DNA of 6,725 bases, taken from JANRLJ01 sp033762735. GTDB lineage: Bacteria; Chloroflexota; Anaerolineae; Aggregatilineales; Phototrophicaceae. Under the pieces are notes generated by a model. The model was not told where the DNA came from. It saw only the letters and a list, made by a program, of their open reading frames with translations, and ran no database searches. The position numbers and the translations under genes are program-made. The stretch lies in assembly GCA_033762735.1 (NCBI GenBank), contig JANRLJ010000248.1, forward strand, positions 1-6,725. Direction: 5' to 3'. This document shows, piece by piece, positions 1-5,052 of this stretch; position 1 is the first letter of the stretch, and every line of letters begins with the position of its first letter.

Positions 1-16
1 CACGCTTCCCTGGTCT

Positions 17-84
17 TCTCCCCCTCTCCTAGCGTCAGCGGTTGGGAGAGGGGGCGCGAACAAGTTCGCGTGGGGGGTGAGGGC
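17..84 (+). repeat. C/G-rich hairpin repeat, copy 1
   Basis: This is one of two direct copies of an intergenic repeat. It starts with TCTCCCCCTCTCC and ends with GGGGGGTGAGGGC. Bases 20-29 (CCCCCTCTCC) pair perfectly with 45-54 (GGAGAGGGGG) around a 15-nt loop. A second perfect stem, 55-61 with 64-70, is formed by CGCGAACAAGTTCGCG. The unit is therefore a double hairpin, as expected of a REP- or MITE-like element. Similar C-rich units are, from memory, common between genes in Chloroflexota. No coding frame across it is credible. Confidence 0.75.
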
Positions 85-120
85 GGAAAAGCGCCAACTC
101 AATACCGGACAAGCCTTAAA

Positions 121-137
121 TCCCTCTGCAAGAGGGA
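121..137 (-). terminator. Hairpin, possible terminator for the TetR gene
   Basis: TCCCTCT and AGAGGGA form a perfect 7-bp stem around a 3-nt loop. Read on the minus strand, the direction in which TetR transcripts arrive, the stem is followed by TTTAAGG. That is only a short U run, so an intrinsic terminator is possible but weak. It lies about 160 nt past the TetR stop and between the two repeat copies, so it may instead belong to the repeat cluster. Confidence 0.3.
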
Positions 138-158
138 CTTACTACATCGACCTGCATG

Positions 159-236
159 TCTCCCCCTCTCCATAAGCGCAGCGACCGAAGCGGTCGGTAG
201 AGGGAGCGCGAACAAGTTCACGTAGGGGGTGAGGGC
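159..236 (+). repeat. C/G-rich hairpin repeat, copy 2
   Basis: This is the second direct copy of the repeat at 17-84, with the same opening (TCTCCCCCTCTCC) and a GGGGGTGAGGGC end. It is about 10 nt longer because the loop carries an extra small hairpin, GACCG (183-187) with CGGTC (191-195). The outer stem is eroded to CCCTCT (164-169) with AGAGGG (199-204). The CGCGAAC/GTTCACG stem at 207-222 has one mismatch relative to copy 1. The differences sit mostly in the loop, while the paired arms are largely kept, so the structure rather than the sequence looks conserved. Confidence 0.75.
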
Positions 237-298
237 ACCTGCGCGAGTCTTATACAGATTGCTCAACGCCGTTTGATATTGCGCGTGGCCGTTAAGGC

Positions 299-916
299 TC
301 AAACGCTTTCCTCATAACCCACGCTCTTGAGCAGCAGCGGCAGCAGCGTTTCCAGGATGCGCGGCGGTTCGGGTTCACCTGTATACACCCAGCGGATGAC
401 GACTTCATAAATCGCGCCCATCCAGGCGTAGGCCACCACTTCGGTATCCGTAGGTGCAATATCCCCCACTGTGACCGACTCATCGAGATAGGTCTGGATC
501 AGCTTTGCGAAGCGGTCATTGACCTCAAGCCGCTTCTTCTCGAAGACGTTCCCCAGCCCGACCGCCTGCACCAGCAGCAGCTTGGCCGGGCGGCGATAGC
601 GCCCGAAGGTATCGAGCGTGGTCGTGAGTGCAGCCCGCACCCGTTGAATGCCCTGCTCCTCCTGTTGGATGGCTTCCTTGACGCGCCGTTCCAGCAGGTC
701 TGCGAACTGATCGACCAGCGCCAGGAACAGCCGCTCCTTGTTCGGGAAGTGAAAGTAGATCGAGCCTTTCGACGTTTCCGAGGCATCGGCGATCTCGTCC
801 AGTTTGGTGTCGTAATAGCCCTTGCTGGAAAAAATATCCAGCGCGGCGTCCAGAATGCGCTCCCGTGTCGTCACAGGATCGCGCGAGAATTGGTCTTTGG
901 GTCGTCTGAGGTTCAC
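299..916 (-). CDS. TetR/AcrR-family transcriptional repressor
   Basis: A one-component DNA-binding repressor that probably responds to a small hydrophobic ligand; the ligand cannot be told from sequence. The N-terminal helix-turn-helix is classical: RERILDAALDIFSSKGY, then LDEIADASETSKGSIYFHF and NKERLFLALVDQF. A helical ligand-binding and dimerisation domain fills the rest. The frame stays open upstream to an ATG at 1045 (248 aa), but that would put a perfect TATAAT (972-977) and an inverted repeat (952-963) inside the gene and add 43 residues unlike the family. I chose GTG at 916 (205 aa, weak AGG nine bases upstream). GTG at 874 (191 aa, starting at VTTRERIL) is the alternative. The gene is divergent from the membrane-protein pair at 1083, which it may control along with itself. 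The family call is firm; start and targets are inferred. Confidence 0.88.
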   Translation of the reverse strand: MNLRRPKDQFSRDPVTTRERILDAALDIFSSKGYYDTKLDEIADASETSKGSIYFHFPNKERLFLALVDQFADLLERRVKEAIQQEEQGIQRVRAALTTTLDTFGRYRRPAKLLLVQAVGLGNVFEKKRLEVNDRFAKLIQTYLDESVTVGDIAPTDTEVVAYAWMGAIYEVVIRWVYTGEPEPPRILETLLPLLLKSVGYEESV

Positions 917-951
917 AAGATTTAGCCTGTATTGAACACTCTGAATAAACC

Positions 952-963
952 GACTGGTCAGTC
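952..963. promoter_or_regulatory. Inverted repeat, candidate TetR operator
   Basis: GACTG-GT-CAGTC has two perfect 5-bp arms around a 2-nt centre. It lies about 36 bp upstream of the preferred TetR start and just downstream of the TATAAT at 972-977, so it would cover the transcription start. This is the usual geometry for TetR autorepression. GACTGGTCAGTC-like half sites are typical of TetR operators, but the match to this regulator is inferred. Confidence 0.5.
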
Positions 964-971
964 TATAACGT

Positions 972-977
972 ATTATA
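972..977 (-). promoter_or_regulatory. -10 box (TATAAT) for the TetR gene
   Basis: The minus strand reads TATAAT exactly here, with transcription expected to start near 965. No good -35 box sits at the usual spacing (the best is TGTTTG-like at 16 nt). The promoter therefore rests on the -10 box and the adjacent operator-like repeat. It argues against translation from the ATG at 1045. Confidence 0.45.
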
Positions 978-1082
978 CCTGTGAAATTCCGCACAAACAT
1001 TAAGGGCGTGTGAATCTCCGCTTTTCGTTCACGCCTGTTTCGCATAAGATAAGCGGCACATGTTGGACGACATCAGGCATCC

Positions 1083-1481
1083 ATGACACGATTTCTGGCT
1101 TCTTTGCTTGGCGGTTTAATCCTCGGCGGACTGCTCGGCCTGTATTTGGGCTGGGTACAGTTCCCGGTTGAATATGTGGACAGCTCCGCCCGCGACCTGG
1201 CCGAGCGCTATAAGGACGACTATACGGTGATGATCGCTGAAGGCTACCTGAGCGATGGCGATTCGCAGGGCGCGCTGGAACGGCTGCGACTGCTGGAGGT
1301 GGAAAATGCTCCGGCTTATGTGCAGGAAATAACTGAGCGCTATATCACCAATTCGCGTAGTCCGGAAGATATTTATGCACTGGTGGCGCTGTCAGAGGCG
1401 TTAGGTCGCCTCACGCCGATTATGCAGCCCTTCCGCAACATTGTTGTCCCCGAAATAACACCGACCGAGGGCGCACCGTGA
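1083..1481 (+). CDS. Small membrane-anchored helical protein (paralogue of next gene)
   Basis: Function unknown. The 132-aa protein opens with one hydrophobic helix (about residues 4-25) rich in spaced glycines (GGLILGGLLGLYLGW), a packing pattern seen in self-associating helices. A soluble helical domain follows, predicted outside the membrane, with the pattern P28...YVDSS...LAERYKDDY...AEGYLSDGD...ALERLRLL; the last part resembles a TPR-like helical pair. From memory, such YVDT/YKxDY proteins recur in Chloroflexota as hypothetical proteins. Residues 19-71 align without gaps to residues 100-152 of the next gene. The ATG at 1083 has a weak CAGG five bases upstream. The stop overlaps the next start (GTGA), so the two are translationally coupled and probably work together. 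It is divergent from the TetR gene. Confidence 0.8.
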   Translation: MTRFLASLLGGLILGGLLGLYLGWVQFPVEYVDSSARDLAERYKDDYTVMIAEGYLSDGDSQGALERLRLLEVENAPAYVQEITERYITNSRSPEDIYALVALSEALGRLTPIMQPFRNIVVPEITPTEGAP

Positions 1482-2587
1482 CCGATCAGCTTCAGGAAGA
1501 ACCGAAAACCGGGGCAACCCCTGCTCGCCCGTCGGTCGATCAGCAGCGTAAAGCCCGCCGTTCACAAAAGGCCGCCAAACGGACGAGCGACTCCGCGCCC
1601 GCCACCAAACCCGATGCTGAAAAAGCCGCGCCGGAAAAGCCGCGCAAAGCACCTGCCAGCGACCCGGCTGACCTTTCCCCCGCGCAGCAGCGCCGCCGCA
1701 GCCGTTACACCCGCCCGCGCAGCTTTATTTCCCGCTGGGGCGTGGCGCTTGGCCTGGTGATTGGCCTGGCGGGTGGGCTGTTTTATGCGTGGAGCATCAA
1801 CCCGCAGCAGGAATTCGACACCGCGCCCTGGCAGCTACGGGAAGAAGATCGCCAGCAGTATCTCGTCGCGGTCATGCTCAGCCATCCCTATCGCAATGAT
1901 CTGGCGGAAACGCTGCAACGGCTGATCGAACTGCGCTTCCCCAACGACGACCCACTTCAACTCGTGGCGGATGTGGCCTGTGATCTGGCACGCACGGGTT
2001 ACGTTAACAGCAGCAGCGGCCTGCGGGCGATTCGGCAGATGATGATGTTTTATCAAACACAGGGGAAAAGCGGCTGCGCGGACAGCCTGATTCCGATGGG
2101 GGATGAGGATGCGCCGGATGTGGTACAGGTCGTGCTGGCCACGCCTACGCTGCCCCCGCCCGCCAGCAAAACGCCAACACTCCCCGCGCCGGCCACACCC
2201 ATTCCGGCGGAAACGACCGCTGTGGTTATTCCCACACCGATTGTGACAACCAGCACGTTTACGATTGTGGATGGCCCGCGCTCGTTTTGCAGCAGCGAGG
2301 CGCAGGGCGTGATCGAAGTGCGGGTGCAGGACTTCGAGGGCGAAGGCCTGCCGGGTCAGCCGGTGCGGGTGCGCTGGGACGGAGGCGAGAGCCTGTTCTT
2401 CACCGGGCTGAAACCGGAGCGCGGGCCGTCCTATGCCGATTTCGAGATGGAAGAAGGCCGTTCGTACATCGTGGATATGCCCGGCCTGGCCGACCCTTCC
2501 CGCACACCGATGCTGGCCGAAGCCTGCTTTACCGAAACAGGCGAACAATCGATCACGTCCTACCGGGTGGTCTTCCGGTCGAATTGA
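1478..2587 (+). CDS. Membrane-anchored surface protein: basic N tail, TM, stalk, Ig-like tip
   Basis: Function unknown; the layout is clear. Residues 1-86 are a disordered tail rich in Lys, Arg, Ala and Pro, presumably cytoplasmic. Residues 87-107 are one transmembrane helix. Residues 108-215 form a helical domain whose start (100-152) is paralogous to the preceding protein. Residues 219-260 are a Pro/Thr-rich stalk. Residues 265-369 look like a beta-sandwich (IEVRVQDFEGEGLPGQPVRVRW, then FFTGLKPERGPSYADFEM), as in carboxypeptidase-regulatory or Ig-like surface domains. Cysteines occur as pairs, 168/200 in the helical part and 271/350 in the tip, all on the predicted outer side and suited to disulfides. 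GTG at 1478 has GAGGG six bases upstream and overlaps the previous stop. Likely role: a cell-surface or envelope sensor or scaffold acting with its neighbour (inferred). Confidence 0.82.
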   Translation: MTDQLQEEPKTGATPARPSVDQQRKARRSQKAAKRTSDSAPATKPDAEKAAPEKPRKAPASDPADLSPAQQRRRSRYTRPRSFISRWGVALGLVIGLAGGLFYAWSINPQQEFDTAPWQLREEDRQQYLVAVMLSHPYRNDLAETLQRLIELRFPNDDPLQLVADVACDLARTGYVNSSSGLRAIRQMMMFYQTQGKSGCADSLIPMGDEDAPDVVQVVLATPTLPPPASKTPTLPAPATPIPAETTAVVIPTPIVTTSTFTIVDGPRSFCSSEAQGVIEVRVQDFEGEGLPGQPVRVRWDGGESLFFTGLKPERGPSYADFEMEEGRSYIVDMPGLADPSRTPMLAEACFTETGEQSITSYRVVFRSN

Positions 2588-2614
2588 TCTGCAAGCCTGT
2601 TCCGCCCGCGCACG

Positions 2615-3391
2615 CTATTTTTCTAGCGCCCGAATCAGCTTGAGGGTATTTTCCCGCGCCACATCTGCGCCGCTCAGTGATTCATCCCACAGGCTGAACA
2701 GCACCCCCGCGACGGTCGCATCACGTATCACACGCTGCATCGACGCGGCGGCCTCATCTACCGAAGGGCCACCCGGTGCCGGGTAATTCTGTGCGGGAAT
2801 ATCAGACGGATCGACCACATCGACATCCATGTGAATATAGAGCGGCTTTGTGGGCAGCGGCGCGGTCAGCAGATCGGCAAAATTGGGCAGGAAGGTCATC
2901 TGGCTGGCACGCAGGTTTACACCTTCCTGTGGGTCTAGGTCGCGGGCATCGGTGATGAGGATGTCGCGTTCCGCCAGCGGGGTAAAGCCAATGGCCTGCA
3001 CGAGCGCTTCGTTACCGCGTCCAACCATCGCGGCCAGCGGCATCCCACCGAGATAACCGCTGGGGGATGTTTCCGGTGTGTTGAAATCGCCATGCGCGTC
3101 ATACCACAACACTGCCGGATCGCGCGGTTGCAAGCCCTTCACCGCGCCGAGCGCACTGGTGCAGTCCGAGGCGAAAATCAGGGGTGTGTGACCAGGATGT
3201 GCTGCGATTGCATCTGCCAGCGCCCGATTGACCGCGACCACCGGATCATCATGCGCGGCGAAATCCGGCTGTATGTCAATCCATTCGGCGTTGAACTCTG
3301 CTGCGATTCCGCCGTGTTTCAGCACGTCCACTGCTGAGGGAGTCTGTTGTTTGCCGAGCGCAAAAGGAACACCGATACATACATAGGGCAT
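2615..3391 (-). CDS. Arginase/agmatinase-superfamily hydrolase
   Basis: A binuclear manganese ureohydrolase-fold protein, which typically cleaves a guanidino or formimino group (arginine, agmatine, formiminoglutamate). The exact substrate cannot be assigned. Visible ligands: DAHGD (D98, H100, D102) and DVDVVDP (D189, D191, D194). The first motif, normally GGDHS, reads ASDCTS, so the usual histidine ligand is C77; cysteine occurs here in some divergent subgroups. At 258 aa it is shorter than typical arginases of about 300 aa. The ATG at 3391 has AGGAG eight bases upstream. It converges on the surface-protein gene (27-nt gap) and is divergent from the phosphatase-like gene across 81 bp, so those two may be co-regulated. 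The superfamily is firm; arginase activity itself is not. Confidence 0.85.
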   Translation of the reverse strand: MPYVCIGVPFALGKQQTPSAVDVLKHGGIAAEFNAEWIDIQPDFAAHDDPVVAVNRALADAIAAHPGHTPLIFASDCTSALGAVKGLQPRDPAVLWYDAHGDFNTPETSPSGYLGGMPLAAMVGRGNEALVQAIGFTPLAERDILITDARDLDPQEGVNLRASQMTFLPNFADLLTAPLPTKPLYIHMDVDVVDPSDIPAQNYPAPGGPSVDEAAASMQRVIRDATVAGVLFSLWDESLSGADVARENTLKLIRALEK

Positions 3392-3422
3392 GAGGTTAGC
3401 TCCTGTTCAAGGGTGGGCACAT

Positions 3423-3437
3423 GGGCTAAATTTACCC
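3423..3437. promoter_or_regulatory. Palindromic AT core in the divergent intergenic region
   Basis: GGG-C-TAAATTTA-CCC lies midway between the arginase and phosphatase-like starts. The core TAAATTTA (3427-3434) is a perfect dyad and gives a TAAATT -10-like hexamer on both strands. Each would put a transcript start roughly 30 nt from its own gene. I see no convincing -35 box on either side. It could be a pair of overlapping divergent promoters, an operator, or chance. Confidence 0.3.
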
Positions 3438-3472
3438 GGAGTCCGCTGGAGTCGTCTACAAAGGGGCAGCCG

Positions 3473-4015
3473 ATGGTCTACATGCAGAGTCCGGTTCACA
3501 TTATCGACGGCATCTACCTGGGTGGCGTCCCGGTACTGCGCCAGCGTGATTTTCTCCAGCATCGCTGTATCACGCATATCCTCAAGTTGTTCTATAACCA
3601 CGAGGTGCTGTCCTATCCCGACCCGCAGAAAATGCTGATTCCGGCGCTCCCGTCGTGGCTGGACGAACTAACCGCGGTTGCCCAGGCATTCACGGTGTTC
3701 GATACTCCCCTGAAGCTGGACGCTCCAATCCTGCCGGAAGCCTTCGAGCAGGGCATCAACTTTCTGCGGAATCAGGTGCGGGGTGGAAATCATGCGCTGA
3801 TTTTCTCACGAGAGCGCACCGTGCGCGCTCCGATTCTGGCGGTGGCGTATCTCATGGAAGTGCACCGCTACGAGATGCCCGATGCCGTGCGGCTTGTATC
3901 AAAACTGAATCGCACCGTCGGCTTTGGGATGAACCCCGCGCCCTGGCAGTCCTTGATGACGTACTTCAAAACGCCCTATACACCGGATGATCTCAAGTAC
4001 TGGTGGTCGGATTAA
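3473..4015 (+). CDS. Dual-specificity phosphatase-like protein, predicted pseudophosphatase
   Basis: A 180-aa protein with the DUSP fold pattern: IIDGIYLGGVPVL and CITHILKLF near the start, FTVFDTP carrying the general-acid position (D77, as in VHR-type enzymes), EAFEQGINFLRNQ, then the phosphate loop and AYLMEVHRY...DAVRLVSKLNR. Active enzymes have HC-x5-R. Here the same-length stretch is F-S112-R-E-R-T-V-R118, so the cysteine nucleophile is serine and the glycine is arginine, while R118 and D77 remain. It probably binds phosphorylated ligands or partners rather than hydrolysing them (inferred, by analogy with STYX-type proteins). ATG 3473 was preferred (AAGGGG six bases upstream) because the longer frame from 3347 would overlap the divergent arginase gene and is not family-like. 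No intact phosphatase is nearby. Confidence 0.7.
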   Translation: MVYMQSPVHIIDGIYLGGVPVLRQRDFLQHRCITHILKLFYNHEVLSYPDPQKMLIPALPSWLDELTAVAQAFTVFDTPLKLDAPILPEAFEQGINFLRNQVRGGNHALIFSRERTVRAPILAVAYLMEVHRYEMPDAVRLVSKLNRTVGFGMNPAPWQSLMTYFKTPYTPDDLKYWWSD

Positions 4016-4133
4016 TCCCTTAACGCATTGGTGATAAGCGTAAAACCTTTTCCGTTGCTGCTGTATGTGTGATAGCATCATGCGCATAGTACCGCACTTC
4101 GTTCGCGCGATGTGACAAAAGTGAGGACACCTC

Positions 4134-4700
4134 ATGGCAAGCGTAAGACGAGAAGAATCAGAAAATAGCGATGACTACAGGGATGTCCTTCTCAGACTAC
4201 CTAAGGAAGTCTGGCTGCGCTTGGAGCAGCTTTCCAAAGTGCGCGGCCAGGCAGAACCGAAGGAAACAGCAGAACCGGATTACGATTTTGATCTGGAGAC
4301 GTACTTTCAGGACATTGCAGAGCAAGCGCGGCAGACGCAGCAGTTCTGGGATGATTATCTTGAACAACTCTCGACGCTGCATCATGCTGTTGATGCAATG
4401 ATCGAAGAGAGCAGCCGACAAATTCAGCAAACCCATGAAGCCTTTGTCACTGCGCTGGAAGCACTGCAGCAGCAGCAGGAGCAGTATTCGGCTGCGGTTG
4501 ATGCCCTCGTCACATCGCTGAAGGAGGCCGCGTTCATTGACCTCCAACCGCTGGATTTACCATTAATACATCGTGGAGAGGACGAACACAGCGATGACAA
4601 TGAAGACGCGCTGGAAGATTTCCGCGAGGGCTGGGGTGACGCGATGGAAGGGCGCGTAAAATCCCTGGAAGACTTCCTGGATGAACTCAATGCAGGATGA
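4134..4700 (+). CDS. Antitoxin candidate: RHH-like N terminus, coiled-coil middle, acidic tail
   Basis: Likely the antitoxin and autorepressor of the RelE-type gene it overlaps. Residues 17-38 (DVLLRLPKEVWLRLEQLSKVRG) resemble a ribbon-helix-helix DNA-binding segment. Residues 54-132 are almost continuous helix with coiled-coil character, including QQQQEQ. The tail is acidic, and its FREGWGDAMEGRVKSLEDFLDEL matches, from memory, the toxin-binding tail of antitoxins in this system (FRxxWxxAMxG....xxLW). At 188 aa it is about twice the usual antitoxin length, because of the helical insert. GAGG lies seven bases before the ATG. The stop lies inside the toxin reading frame, so translation is coupled. 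The 118-bp upstream gap contains a broken CATC..GCGC/GCGCGATG dyad (4076-4112), a weak operator candidate. The antitoxin role is inferred from neighbour and tail. Confidence 0.6.
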   Translation: MASVRREESENSDDYRDVLLRLPKEVWLRLEQLSKVRGQAEPKETAEPDYDFDLETYFQDIAEQARQTQQFWDDYLEQLSTLHHAVDAMIEESSRQIQQTHEAFVTALEALQQQQEQYSAAVDALVTSLKEAAFIDLQPLDLPLIHRGEDEHSDDNEDALEDFREGWGDAMEGRVKSLEDFLDELNAG

Positions 4701-5038
4701 GACACCTTCGATTCGGATTGGTCTGACCGCGCACTTTCAACGCAAGGCCAAAAAGCTCCAGAAAAAATATCCGCACATTCTGGAAGACGTAAAGGCATTT
4801 GCCCAAACCCTGCAATCGGGTGCGCGACCAGGTGAAAAAGTACCTGGGGTTTCCTACGATGTATACAAGGTACGAATTCAAAACAGCGCGGGGCGGCTAC
4901 CGCATTATCTACTACGTACAAACGGCTGAGTCGCTCATCCTTGTGACAATCTACGCGAAGGTCGATCAAGCGAACATCGGAAATGATGAAATCCGGCGCA
5001 TCATTGAGGAATACAGGCAGGACAAAGGGGATGGCTAA
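4681..5038 (+). pseudogene. RelE/ParE-type toxin disrupted by a frameshift
   Basis: Toxins of this type are usually ribosome-dependent mRNA interferases. The first frame (ATG 4681 or 4690) reads IRIGLTAHFQRKAKKLQKKY...LQSG..PGEKVPG...VYKVRIQNS. It then goes off-family and stops at 4927-4929. The family pattern resumes one base later, from 4889: RGGYRIIYYVQTAESLILVTIYAKVDQ...IRRIIEEYRQ, ending at 5036-5038. The break splits the core KVR...GYRxxYYV sheet. Joined, the product is about 118 aa. Relatives as I recall them have a short Gly-Lys-rich loop between RNS and GYR that is missing here, so a deletion of about 17 nt explains it as well as a single inserted base. A sequencing error is possible near AAAA (4880-4883) or GGGG (4890-4893). 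It overlaps the antitoxin gene by 20 nt. Confidence 0.72.
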
Positions 5039-5052
5039 AGCGTGAAATCAGA

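Noticed and set aside
99..302. 67-codon minus-strand frame over the repeats
   Set aside because: It runs through repeat copy 2 and the hairpin, has no family-like pattern and no ribosome-binding site; repeat-derived translation.
1835..2548. 237-codon minus-strand frame opposite the surface-protein gene
   Set aside because: It is the antisense shadow of a clear coding frame, rich in His, Arg and Cys as expected of GC-rich antisense, with no domain pattern.
2613..2628. CGCTA/TAGCG hairpin at the convergent gene ends as a bidirectional terminator
   Set aside because: The stem is only 5 bp and it overlaps the arginase stop codon; the T run is in the loop rather than after the stem.
3347..3472. 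N-terminal extension of the phosphatase-like gene from ATG 3347
   Set aside because: It overlaps the 5' end of the divergent arginase gene, has no similarity to the DUSP fold, and a better ribosome-binding site precedes ATG 3473.
4076..4112. CATC..GCGC / GCGCGATG imperfect dyad upstream of the antitoxin as an operator
   Set aside because: The arms are short, bulged by 2 nt and separated by 19 nt; mentioned only as a weak candidate in the antitoxin entry.
4799..4888. Separate gene starting at TTG 4799 for the second half of the toxin
   Set aside because: Its first residues (MPKPCNRVRDQ...) are out-of-frame translation of the toxin's own middle. The family pattern begins only after the break, so this is one disrupted gene.
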